Source: Brucella grignonensis (lineage in GTDB: Bacteria; Pseudomonadota; Alphaproteobacteria; Rhizobiales; Rhizobiaceae). Taken from it: 64,000 nt of DNA. The first letter of the stretch is position 1; each line of letters starts with the position of its first letter. The notes under the pieces were generated by a model. The model saw nothing but the letters and a program-made list of their open reading frames with translations. It made no database searches and was not told where the DNA came from. The stretch is taken from positions 124,001 to 188,000 of the forward strand of contig NZ_NNRL01000151.1 of the NCBI RefSeq assembly GCF_002252505.1. Reading direction: 5' to 3'. Shown piece after piece: positions 44,228-51,887 of the stretch. The position numbers and the translations under genes are program-made.

Positions 44228-46129
44228 TTAGCCCGCGAGCATTCGATAGATCGCGGGCAAAGCAACTGGCAATTTCGCAAGTTTTGCAACCATTGCAAAG
44301 CCACCATGTCCGAAAAGTGCAGGCAGATAAGCATTGGCCTCGCGGTCAACCGTCACGGCAAAGACATTGACGCCCTTGGCGCGCGCTTCACTCACAGCCC
44401 GGCGTGTATCTTCCAGTGCAAAGCGCCCCTCATAATGATCAACATCATTCGGTTTGCCATCGGTTAAAAGCAGCAGAAGCTTTTTTCGGTTGTGCTGTTC
44501 GCTGAGTTTTGCCGTTGCATGGCGCATGGCAGCACCCATACGGGTATAAAAGCCCGGCTTCAGCGCTGCAATGCGATGCTCAACCGTTGGGCTGAAAGCC
44601 TCATCGAAATCCTTCACAGTTTCAACCCGCACCCAGGAGCGTCGCCGCGACGTGAAAGTCAGGATCGAACAGCGGTCGCCACAGGCAGCAATGCCGTTGG
44701 CCAGAACCAGAAGCGCCTCTTTCTCCACATCCAGCACGCGCCGATTATCGATCCACGCATCGGTGGACAGCGAGACATCGACCAGAATGGTCACGGCCAG
44801 ATCATTGGCCTGCGGGCGGCTCATCAGATGCACCCGCTCGCTGCCCTGACCTCCGGCCGCAAAATCGCATCGAGAACGGACCACCGCATCGAGATCAAGA
44901 TCATTGCCATCAAGCTGCGCACGCATCAATTCGCGGCCCGGCCGCAGGATTTCAAACTGGCGGCGCACCCGACGCACAAGGCTTTGCGCTTCGTCATCCA
45001 GTTCCAGCGCGTCTTCACGCTCCTGCACCGGCGCTGCCAGAACACTACAATGATCTTGCAAATAGGTCGCCCTGCGATAATCCCATTCCGGATAGGTAAG
45101 CTTGGCAGTCAGCAGGCTGCGATCAACCGCTTCTGGCGGTAGATCGAGATCGAAACGGAAACGGGCCGCAGGTCTGCCTCTGCGTTCGCCCAATGTCAGA
45201 TCATCAAGCTCATCGGCGGATTTTGCATTCTGCTCGTCACTGTCATCCGAAGGTCGGTCAACACTGACCATTTCTGCCATAGCGAGAATTTTCTCGAAAC
45301 GGTTGAGAATGAACGGGCTTCTATCGGTAAGTCGTGTATCCTGCTTCTCGCGCTGCGCTATCTGGCGACCGGTTTCAGCACCTTCAGCCTGAGAGTTGCG
45401 GACCGGTTCGTCTTCCGCTGCGCGGGATGCTGTTTCATCGCGCCGGATAAGCCCCGGCCAAAGCGGAACGGGAAGGATTGGCAGATAGCCCGCGGGAGCA
45501 CGATGCGGGAAAATGGCTGGAAGACTGAAATCCGCCAGACCCGCACCATCTTTCAGCATTGAGAGAATACGCTCTTCGATCAATTGCTCCAACTGATTGA
45601 GCCGTCTATTCGGTCGTGCGTCCAGGATCGCATCACAAAGCCGCGCATAGCGATCTTCCAGCCCCGGAAACAATTCGCAGGCTTTTGCCGCCGTTTCCGC
45701 TGCCATATCGAGAGCAGCAAGATCGCGGCGTAACGGATCATCGGGCATTGTTTCCAGATCAGTCGGCATAGTCGCCATATAGCCCGCGAGCCAGACATAG
45801 AGATCGTAATTGAGCATGCGATCGGGAAAGAGCGCAATCTCGGGCGGTAGCATCAATGTTGCTTCATCGCGCAAGGGGTGGTTCAGTTTTTCTTCGCCCA
45901 GAGCCATACGCTGCCGCAAGCCCAGCCTGTGCCCGGACGTACGGGCACGGGCTGGGGCAATCTGCACCGCAACATCACCACCAAAACCGCGGAAGCAAAT
46001 CGCAAGTCGCTGACGAATATCGGCAAGCTTCACGGCCTGATCGGGATAATGCGGCCATGATCCGGTCTTGCCGATCAGGCGGTGCCAGGCCCGGCCAACG
46101 GTTTCCTCAAGTTCCAGAAAATCCAGCAT
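44228..46129 (-). CDS. norD: NorD, nitric oxide reductase activation protein
   Basis: A 633-residue protein with a C-terminal von Willebrand factor A domain; the MIDAS motif DVSLSTDAW lies near residue 431 and LLLLTDGKPNDVDHYEG near 550. NorD works with the AAA+ protein NorQ to insert the iron cofactor into NorB. It lies 11 bp after norQ. Length agrees with other NorD proteins (about 630). An acidic middle part (DDSDEQNAKSADELDD) is typical. Confidence 0.95.
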   Translation of the reverse strand: MLDFLELEETVGRAWHRLIGKTGSWPHYPDQAVKLADIRQRLAICFRGFGGDVAVQIAPARARTSGHRLGLRQRMALGEEKLNHPLRDEATLMLPPEIALFPDRMLNYDLYVWLAGYMATMPTDLETMPDDPLRRDLAALDMAAETAAKACELFPGLEDRYARLCDAILDARPNRRLNQLEQLIEERILSMLKDGAGLADFSLPAIFPHRAPAGYLPILPVPLWPGLIRRDETASRAAEDEPVRNSQAEGAETGRQIAQREKQDTRLTDRSPFILNRFEKILAMAEMVSVDRPSDDSDEQNAKSADELDDLTLGERRGRPAARFRFDLDLPPEAVDRSLLTAKLTYPEWDYRRATYLQDHCSVLAAPVQEREDALELDDEAQSLVRRVRRQFEILRPGRELMRAQLDGNDLDLDAVVRSRCDFAAGGQGSERVHLMSRPQANDLAVTILVDVSLSTDAWIDNRRVLDVEKEALLVLANGIAACGDRCSILTFTSRRRSWVRVETVKDFDEAFSPTVEHRIAALKPGFYTRMGAAMRHATAKLSEQHNRKKLLLLLTDGKPNDVDHYEGRFALEDTRRAVSEARAKGVNVFAVTVDREANAYLPALFGHGGFAMVAKLAKLPVALPAIYRMLAG

Positions 46130-46140
46130 TGTGCACCCGC

Positions 46141-46953
46141 CTATTTCAGCATTGCATCGGCAACTTCAAGCAAGGCGGCTTTCACGTCCGGCTCATCGGT
46201 CAGTGGCTCGATCATCGCGGCACGTGCGGCTTCGCGTTGCGACATGCCGGCGTCGATCAGCGTAGCGCAATAAACCAGCAGACGTGTTGAAACACCTTCT
46301 TCCAGATCGTGCCCCTTAAGACCACGCAGACGATGGGCAAGTGCTACCAGTGGCGCAACCTTTTGAGCCGCAAGGCCACTTTCTTCACTCACCACCGCGA
46401 TTTCCTGCTCCTTTGGCAGGAAGTCGAACTCAATGGCGACAAAGCGCTGGCGCGTGCTCGGCTTCAGGGATTTCAGCAGATTCTGGTAACCCGGATTGTA
46501 AGACACGACGAGCATGAAGCGGTCCGGTGCTTCAAGCATTTCGCCGGTGCGTTCCAAAGGAAGAAGACGGCGGTCGTCAGTCAGCGGATGCAGAACCACG
46601 GCCACGTCCTTGCGCGCTTCGACAATCTCATCGAGATAGCAGATGCCACCTTCACGCACCGCGCGGGTCAGCGGGCCATCGACCCATATGGTATCGCCGC
46701 CTTTGAGCAGATAGCGCCCGGTCAGATCGGCAGCCGCCAGATCGTCATGGCAGGAAACCGTCGAGAGCGGCAGGCCAAGCCTTGCTGCCATGTGACTTAC
46801 GAAACGTGTCTTACCGCAGCCGGTCGGACCTTTAAGAAGCAGCGGAAGCTTGCGCTTCCATGCCAGTTCAAACAGGGCGCATTCATTGTCCGAAGGGCTG
46901 TAAGCGGGGATGGATGCATTGATTGTTTCAATATTCTTAAGAACGCTATTCAT
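46141..46953 (-). CDS. norQ: NorQ, MoxR-type AAA+ ATPase
   Basis: A 270-residue AAA+ ATPase. Walker A GPTGCGKTRFV lies near residue 41, Walker B ICYLDEIVEA near 104 and sensor 1 VVSYNPGYQ near 149. It activates nitric oxide reductase together with NorD. A T-tailed hairpin between norB and norQ suggests weaker expression of norQD than of norCB. Confidence 0.96.
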   Translation of the reverse strand: MNSVLKNIETINASIPAYSPSDNECALFELAWKRKLPLLLKGPTGCGKTRFVSHMAARLGLPLSTVSCHDDLAAADLTGRYLLKGGDTIWVDGPLTRAVREGGICYLDEIVEARKDVAVVLHPLTDDRRLLPLERTGEMLEAPDRFMLVVSYNPGYQNLLKSLKPSTRQRFVAIEFDFLPKEQEIAVVSEESGLAAQKVAPLVALAHRLRGLKGHDLEEGVSTRLLVYCATLIDAGMSQREAARAAMIEPLTDEPDVKAALLEVADAMLK

Positions 46954-46978
46954 GGCCGTCTTCCTATTTGTTTAAGTG

Positions 46979-47007
46979 AAAAAGCCCCACCTTCCGGCAG
47001 GGCTTTT
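46979..47007 (-). terminator. Terminator/attenuator between norB and norQ
   Basis: AAAAGCCC and GGGCTTTT arms around a 12-base GC-rich loop, with the T run continuing on the minus strand. It lies 8 bp after the norB stop; partial termination would lower norQD relative to norCB. Confidence 0.7.
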
Positions 47008-47014
47008 GCGTCGA

Positions 47015-48361
47015 TTATTCAGCGGGCTGTACGAAGCCAGAGGTGCTTTCGCGGCGTTCTTTGCCCGGAACCAAAACGGCCCAGATGAACATGAAGGCCG
47101 AGATCACCACGACGACGCCTGAGCCAAGACGGATCCAGTAGAACAGCGCCAGCTGGTCCTGCACGACCATGAAGCTCTCACCCAGAACACGCTGCAGATG
47201 GGTCTGCACCACGCCTGCGAAGGTGAGCGCAAAGGTCATCACGGACATCGCCGTGCACATGGCCCAGAAGCTCACCATGGAGAGCATCTGATTGTATGGC
47301 GCCCGTCCGCGCAGTTCCGGGATCGCATAGGCCATGACTGCGAGATTGAGCATGACATAGGCACCGAAGAAGGCGAGGTGTCCGTGGGCGGCGGTAAGCT
47401 GCGTGCCGTGGGTGTAGTAGTTGACCGACGACAGTGTGTGCAGGAAGCCCCATACGCCTGCTCCAAAGAAGGCCATCACCGAACAACCGATGGACCAGAG
47501 AAGGGCTGCACGGTTTGGATGTTTGCGCCCGGCCTTCCATGTCATCACGAAAGTGAAGATAACCATGGTGAAGAACGGAGCGACTTCCAGTGTCGAGAAC
47601 AGCGAACCGATCCACTGCCAGTAGCCCGGCGCACCGATCCAGTAATAGTGATGACCAGTGCCAAGAATGCCCGAGAACAGGGCCAGACCGACGATGACAT
47701 AGAGCCATTTTTCGACGACTTCGCGGTCGATGCCGTTCAGCTTGATCATCAGGAAGGCGAGGATCGACGCCATGATGAGTTCCCACACGCCTTCAACCCA
47801 GAGATGGATCACATACCACCAATAGAGCTTGTCGAGCGCGAGATTGATCGGATTGTAGAAGGCGAACAGGAAGAACAGGGCAAGGCCCCACAGACCGAAC
47901 AGAAGGATGTTGGTCACGGTGGTCTTGCGGCCCTTGAGCGCCGTCAGCGTGATATTGAACAGGAAGATCAGGCAGACGACGACGATGCCGACCTTGATGA
48001 TGAATGGCTGTTCGAGAAATTCGCGCCCCTCGTGAATGTGGAACAGATAACCGACAACAGCGATACCGGCCGCCACGAAGAACAGCCAGAACTGGATGAC
48101 GGCGAGTTTGGTGCTGTAAAGCTCGGTTTCCGTTTCTTCAGGCAGAAGATAATAGGTCGAACCCATAAACCCCATCAGCAGCCAGACGACCAGCGCATTG
48201 GTGTGGATCATGCGGACAATGTTGAAGGGCAGAAGCTCGGAGAGCGTATTGGGCAGGACATAGATTGTCCCGGCCAGCACACCGAACGCGACCTGCGCGA
48301 TGAACAGCACGAGTGCTCCGTAGAAATAGAGCATCGCAACCTTTTGGCTTTCATATTTCAT
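47015..48361 (-). CDS. norB: Nitric oxide reductase catalytic subunit NorB
   Basis: A 448-residue, 12-helix haem-copper-family subunit reducing NO to N2O. Histidine ligands are seen in MIHTNALVVWLLMGFMGS near residue 51, WVEGVWELIM near 195 with HLWVEG, TGHHYYWIGAP near 245, and AHGHLAFFGAYVMLNLAVM near 336. Glutamates in the EGVWE segment are typical of cNOR. GGAG precedes the start. norC lies 27 bp upstream. Confidence 0.97.
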   Translation of the reverse strand: MKYESQKVAMLYFYGALVLFIAQVAFGVLAGTIYVLPNTLSELLPFNIVRMIHTNALVVWLLMGFMGSTYYLLPEETETELYSTKLAVIQFWLFFVAAGIAVVGYLFHIHEGREFLEQPFIIKVGIVVVCLIFLFNITLTALKGRKTTVTNILLFGLWGLALFFLFAFYNPINLALDKLYWWYVIHLWVEGVWELIMASILAFLMIKLNGIDREVVEKWLYVIVGLALFSGILGTGHHYYWIGAPGYWQWIGSLFSTLEVAPFFTMVIFTFVMTWKAGRKHPNRAALLWSIGCSVMAFFGAGVWGFLHTLSSVNYYTHGTQLTAAHGHLAFFGAYVMLNLAVMAYAIPELRGRAPYNQMLSMVSFWAMCTAMSVMTFALTFAGVVQTHLQRVLGESFMVVQDQLALFYWIRLGSGVVVVISAFMFIWAVLVPGKERRESTSGFVQPAE

Positions 48362-48388
48362 ATCATAAAACTCCGTTCATCCCGCGCC

Positions 48389-48841
48389 TCAGCCTGCCTC
48401 GTTGGGCGGCCAATTCTGCGTCTTGATGCGGCTTGTCCATTCGAGGAAATCAGCCAGATCGTTGAGTTCCTGTTCGCTCAGGTTGAACTGCGGCATCTGA
48501 CGACGCCCCTCAATTCCCGTAGGCTGCGCCTGCATCCAGGCTTTCATCGTCTCGCGTGCGCTTTCCGGGTCTTCTTCGCCACCCCAGCGCTTCCAGACAT
48601 TGCCGAGTTCAGGAGCGAAGTAAGCGCCCTCACCCAGCAGCGTGTGGCAGTTGATGCAGGAATTTTTCTCCCAGACGTGCTTGCCTCGCGCGACCCCTTC
48701 GGTGAGCGTCGATTCATCCGTGGATGTGGTTTTCATGTAGTAGTGGCTGTGCGCAGTCAGTCCCACGAAGATCGCGAAAAAGAAAATTGAACCGCCGTAG
48801 AAGACGTTTCGGGCACCGGTCTTGGTTAGGCGTTCTGCCAT
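48389..48841 (-). CDS. norC: Nitric oxide reductase cytochrome c subunit NorC
   Basis: A 150-residue membrane-anchored c-type cytochrome passing electrons to NorB. One N-terminal helix (VFYGGSIFFFAIFVGLTAHS) is followed by the haem-binding CINCH at residues 60-64 and the Met ligand in RQMPQFNL. Start at 48841 (MAERLTKTGARN) has AAAGGACGAAGGGG upstream; an in-frame extension to 48931 is not NorC-like. A TTGCG-type regulatory box lies 130 bp upstream, after norF, giving norCBQD its own promoter. Confidence 0.96.
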   Translation of the reverse strand: MAERLTKTGARNVFYGGSIFFFAIFVGLTAHSHYYMKTTSTDESTLTEGVARGKHVWEKNSCINCHTLLGEGAYFAPELGNVWKRWGGEEDPESARETMKAWMQAQPTGIEGRRQMPQFNLSEQELNDLADFLEWTSRIKTQNWPPNEAG

Positions 48842-48970
48842 CCCCTTCGTCCTTTCATTGGCCGAAGGCGGAGCCTCGGCATCAAATCCCCCGTCGATAG
48901 TGTGGCTGGTCAATCCCCTCGCCAGCATCACGGGACTTCATCCTTCTATCGGGCAGGGGAAAGACGTCTT

Positions 48971-48984
48971 TGCGTTTTGGCAAA
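48971..48984 (-). promoter_or_regulatory. NnrR/NnrA-type box upstream of norC
   Basis: TTGCGTTTTGGCAA, within CTTTGCG...GCAAAG, keeps the TTG-N8-CAA core. It is nearly identical to the box at 49882 before norE. Position is between norF and norC. Confidence 0.7.
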
Positions 48985-48999
48985 GACCACACCTGTTCT

Positions 49000-49275
49000 T
49001 CAAAGGAGGAAGCGTACTGCGACAGAACGCACCAGCGCCAGTGTGAGCAGAACGGCGGGCCAAGCCAGCAAGGCAGGCTTCAATATGCCGTCGGTTCCGC
49101 GCATTTCCATGAAGTCGAGGATGACGAACCAGCCTTTGGCAAAAGCGAGGATCAACACAACAACGATTGCTGCGAGCAGCCCGGCGCTGAAACCGGCAAT
49201 CAGTGCACCACTGAGTGCAAGTGCCAGCAAAATGAGAAGCGTGCGGTTCAGGGAAGAGTATTTGTCGCTTGTCAT
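49000..49275 (-). CDS. norF: NorF, small membrane subunit (cytochrome oxidase subunit IV-like)
   Basis: A 91-residue protein with three hydrophobic helices, resembling prokaryotic cytochrome c oxidase subunit IV. It usually accompanies NorE and supports NO reductase activity, though it is not part of the purified enzyme. It starts 9 bp after norE. Confidence 0.88.
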   Translation of the reverse strand: MTSDKYSSLNRTLLILLALALSGALIAGFSAGLLAAIVVVLILAFAKGWFVILDFMEMRGTDGILKPALLAWPAVLLTLALVRSVAVRFLL

Positions 49276-49284
49276 TTGATAGCC

Positions 49285-49869
49285 TCACGCAAGATAAAGC
49301 ACCGGGAACATCACCAGCCAGACGAGATCAATCGCGTGCCAGAGAGTGGTGATCAGCAGAACATTGGAAGCAGACGGTCGCCATGCGACCAGCGCCAGAA
49401 TGATTGATCCGAACAGAACGTGCATGAGGTGAAAGCCGGTGAGAAGAAAGTAGAGTTCGAAAAATGCCCCCACAGCTTCATCGCCCACGAAGTGGATTTC
49501 GTGCGAATATTCGACGAGTTTGACGACCACGAAAGCAAGACCGAAAAAGGCCGCTCCCAGGAGCGGGCGTCTTACCGCCTTTGTATCATGTCGTTGTCGC
49601 ACAGCGATTGCGGCCTGCCAGCCGCTCATCAGCAGAACGACTGTGTTGGCTGCAGCAAGGCCGGGGCTGAGATACGCGCGCAATTGCGCAACGCCTTCCA
49701 CATTGATGATCGACATCACCATGAAGGCAATCAGCAAAATGGCAAAGGTGATGAGTTCACTCCAGACGAGAATCCAAAGCAGGAGGTTGTCCGCTGGTTC
49801 TTCATCTGAAATTGTTACCGCGAAGGCAGTGTCTTCTGTTCCAAGCATGGATCTGCCTAGCCCGCTCAT
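49285..49869 (-). CDS. norE: NorE, cytochrome oxidase subunit III-like protein
   Basis: A 194-residue protein with about five helices of the cytochrome c oxidase subunit III family (LLWILVWSELITFAILLIAF, LYFLLTGFHLMHVLFG, LLITTLWHAIDLVWLVMFP). NorE is needed for full NO reductase activity in Paracoccus and relatives. Start at 49869 is used; ATG at 49848 is an alternative. A TTGCG-type box lies 13-26 bp upstream of the longer start, which favours the shorter one. Confidence 0.92.
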   Translation of the reverse strand: MSGLGRSMLGTEDTAFAVTISDEEPADNLLLWILVWSELITFAILLIAFMVMSIINVEGVAQLRAYLSPGLAAANTVVLLMSGWQAAIAVRQRHDTKAVRRPLLGAAFFGLAFVVVKLVEYSHEIHFVGDEAVGAFFELYFLLTGFHLMHVLFGSIILALVAWRPSASNVLLITTLWHAIDLVWLVMFPVLYLA

Positions 49870-49881
49870 CGCCCATCTTCT

Positions 49882-49895
49882 TTGCGTTGTGACAA
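49882..49895. promoter_or_regulatory. NnrR/NnrA-type box between norE and the small membrane protein gene
   Basis: TTGCGTTGTGACAA, within CTTTGCG...ACAAAG, has the TTG-N8-CAA core and differs from the norC box at two inner positions. It serves a divergent region: norEF to the left, membrane protein plus hemerythrin to the right. Confidence 0.65.
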
Positions 49896-49949
49896 AGAAA
49901 AATCATGTGCGCGGATGCATCGTTCCTTTTCAACGCAAGGAATGTTTCA

Positions 49950-50105
49950 ATGACGGATGCACAGATCGGACTCATGGTTGCCACGCCCGCAATCATTGGT
50001 TTTTCACTGGTTCTTTATCGTATGGGGGCCTTGCAGGGTGCGGGCACGCTTTCAGCAGTTGCAGCATCCATCGTGATCGCCATCGTGCTGTTCTTTGGCC
50101 AATAG
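49950..50105 (+). CDS. Small membrane protein before the hemerythrin gene
   Basis: A 51-residue protein with two hydrophobic helices (IGLMVATPAIIGFSLVLYRM and TLSAVAASIVIAIVLFFG). AAGGA lies 9 bases upstream of the ATG, giving a good start. Only 12 bp separate it from the hemerythrin-domain gene, and it diverges from norEF across a TTGCG-type box. No family recognised; it is probably an accessory of nitric-oxide metabolism by position only. Confidence 0.65.
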   Translation: MTDAQIGLMVATPAIIGFSLVLYRMGALQGAGTLSAVAASIVIAIVLFFGQ

Positions 50106-50117
50106 GTGGAACCGGAC

Positions 50118-50594
50118 ATGACCGCTGGCTCCCCTCTTCATGCAGCCGACATTAGTCGGCTGGAAACACACCACAATGCCTTGCTTAAATTGTGCCTGCA
50201 GCTCGAAGAAGCCGCGGAGGATGTAACGACCGGTGCCGCGACAGCATTCGATTATCAGGCACTCGCCAAAGCAATTCCTGCGCTCCTTTCAGAAGCCCAT
50301 TTGCTGGAAGAGACCGTGCTGTTTCCGGATTTCGACCATCATGCCGGATCGGGCTTTGCAACGGTCGTTATTGAGCGGTTGAAGGCTGAACACCGCTGCG
50401 ACCGGCTTGCCGCCGAAGAGCTTGCAGCAACCCTGCAAGCCTTGTCTGAAGGACGATGCCCGCTCGCAGCCGATACCGTGACCTATATGATCAGCGGCTT
50501 TCTCGAGAGCTTGCGCCGCCATATCCTCTCTGAAAATCTGATGCTGGAAGCCTTGCTTGCTGCCAAATCGGAAAAACGGGAAGTGTTTGGATAA
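50118..50594 (+). CDS. Hemerythrin-domain (HHE) protein
   Basis: A 158-residue four-helix protein with the diiron ligand pattern: ETHHNALLKLC near residue 17, EAHLLEETVLFPDF near 60, KAEHRCDRLAAEE near 90 and RRHILSENLMLEAL near 137. Hemerythrin-like proteins of this type (DnrN/YtfE relatives) bind NO or repair damaged Fe-S clusters. It lacks the N-terminal ScdA domain of YtfE. ATG at 50118 follows GGTGGA. Co-transcribed with the small membrane protein and divergent from norEF. Confidence 0.85.
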   Translation: MTAGSPLHAADISRLETHHNALLKLCLQLEEAAEDVTTGAATAFDYQALAKAIPALLSEAHLLEETVLFPDFDHHAGSGFATVVIERLKAEHRCDRLAAEELAATLQALSEGRCPLAADTVTYMISGFLESLRRHILSENLMLEALLAAKSEKREVFG

Positions 50595-50612
50595 GTGACT
50601 GCTCAAATTGTC

Positions 50613-50723
50613 TTTTAGCATTTCCAGCAAAAGTGCGAAGCGGTTTTGCGTCGGATAATGCGTAAAAACAAACAGTTACAGTGGTTCCAACGATTCTTTC
50701 TTAACTGGAACCGCTGTAACTGT
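50613..50723. repeat. Dispersed repeat covering the 3' end of the carbonic anhydrase gene
   Basis: TTTTAGCATTTCCAGCAAAA...GCGGTTTTGCGTCGGATAAT...GCGTAAAAACAAACAGTTAC, then 18-base arms (50672-50689 and 50706-50723) that pair except for one G-U. Same family as 11888 and 35130. The right arm encodes the last residues (SYSGS) and the stop of the anhydrase. Confidence 0.8.
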
Positions 50724-51342
50724 CCGCATCCATACAGGACAATTGCCCATCGGGGCCGGTACAATTGCAACCAAGATCACGCAGCAATCCGTCTTTAAGG
50801 CCGTAAATCCAACCATGGATAGCAATGCTCTTTCCCTCCTTCCATGCCGATTGCAAAACGGGGGTTCGGGAAAGGCTCTGCACTTGAGAAACGACCGTCA
50901 GCTCACAAAGTCTGTTTAACCGCTCTTCCGGCTCCGTTATGGCCTCGAGTTCGGTTTCTGACGCCTGCGCAATATCGCGAACAGGCTGCAACCAATGATC
51001 GATTATCCCGTGACGATACCCATCCATGGCTGCGCGCACACCACCGCAACCGTAATGACCGCAAACGATGATGTGTTTGATCTCCAGCGTCTCCACCGCA
51101 AATTCAAGCACGGAAAGCAGATTGAGATCAGCACGATGAACGAGGTTGGCGACGTTGCGATGGACGAAAACTTCGCCCGGCTGCAAACCCGTTACGACGT
51201 TGGCGGGTACACGGCTATCGGAACAGCCGATCCAAAGATATTCCGGTCGCTGCATGGCAGACAGTCGCCTGAAATAGTCAGGGTCTTCCCGCTCTCTTTC
51301 CGCAGCCCATTGCCGGTTATGATCGAAGAGATCTGATATCAT
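50701..51342 (-). CDS. Beta-class carbonic anhydrase
   Basis: A 213-residue enzyme interconverting CO2 and bicarbonate. Zinc ligands Cys40, His96 and Cys99 and the Asp42-Arg44 dyad are in place (IGCSDSRVPA, VCGHYGCGGV). A family HGWIYGLKDGLL motif closes the active site. ATG at 51342 with AGGTG upstream is used; a TTG at 51348 is possible. The final residues lie inside a dispersed repeat. It sits between the hemerythrin gene (convergent) and the DUF2249 operon (divergent). Confidence 0.93.
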   Translation of the reverse strand: MISDLFDHNRQWAAEREREDPDYFRRLSAMQRPEYLWIGCSDSRVPANVVTGLQPGEVFVHRNVANLVHRADLNLLSVLEFAVETLEIKHIIVCGHYGCGGVRAAMDGYRHGIIDHWLQPVRDIAQASETELEAITEPEERLNRLCELTVVSQVQSLSRTPVLQSAWKEGKSIAIHGWIYGLKDGLLRDLGCNCTGPDGQLSCMDADSYSGSS

Positions 51343-51422
51343 CCGCAAGTTTCACCTCAGAAATCGTGTTTCAGTGAACATTTCCAAGAACTGCATCATA
51401 GTGGAGCACGAACATATCATAA

Positions 51423-51436
51423 TTGATCCAGAACAA
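51423..51436. promoter_or_regulatory. FNR-like box in the carbonic anhydrase/DUF2249 gap
   Basis: TTGATCCAGAACAA matches TTGAT-N4-ATCAA at nine of ten positions. It lies 81 bp upstream of the anhydrase and 144 bp upstream of the DUF2249 gene. A weaker TTG-N8-CAA text follows at 51474. The rest of this 237-bp gap holds nothing else I recognise. Confidence 0.5.
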
Positions 51437-51579
51437 GGCTGCTTTGCCTGGGAGCCATTATTTGTCATCTTGTTTGAGATGCAACAAAGCAGCACCGCAT
51501 CATCCAGATTAGAATAGCTCTCATGATGGCGTTGGCTGTCGTCATCATCTTTCGACAGTGACGGCCTTGGAAAACTATA

Positions 51580-51864
51580 ATGTCAATCGAACCAGTTTCG
51601 GTAAATCCTGTCATCGATGTACGCACCATTCCGCCCATCACACGACATGCGACGATCTTTTCTATGATTGATGCGCTGGAGCCGGGCGACGCACTGGAAA
51701 TCGTCAACGACCACGATCCGGTGCCTTTACGCCGCCAGCTCGAAGCCCGCAATCCGGGCGACTTTTCGTGGGTCTATAAAGAGGCTGGTCCTATCTGGCG
51801 TGTCGAAATTGCACGACGCAAGCTCCATGGTTCAGACCATGAATGCACTTGCGGTAATCACTAA
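51580..51864 (+). CDS. DUF2249 protein, single domain
   Basis: A 94-residue protein of the DUF2249 family: DVRTIPPITRHATIFSMIDAL then the core GDALEIVNDHDPVPLRRQLE and WVYKEAGPIWRVEI. The fold resembles SirA/TusA-like small proteins. A C-terminal HECTCGNH tail has two cysteines and two histidines that could bind metal. It is the first gene of a four-gene operon with a membrane protein, a tandem-DUF2249 protein and a DUF59 protein, adjacent to nirK. Function not established. Confidence 0.85.
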   Translation: MSIEPVSVNPVIDVRTIPPITRHATIFSMIDALEPGDALEIVNDHDPVPLRRQLEARNPGDFSWVYKEAGPIWRVEIARRKLHGSDHECTCGNH

Positions 51865-51887
51865 CCAGCTCCTCATGGAGGGTTGAG

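Noticed and set aside
47198-48790. 530-codon open frame antisense to norB and norC
   Set aside because: It is rich in His, Asp, Glu and Gln with no family motif, and the opposite strand encodes unmistakable NorB and NorC. High-GC third positions open the antisense frame.
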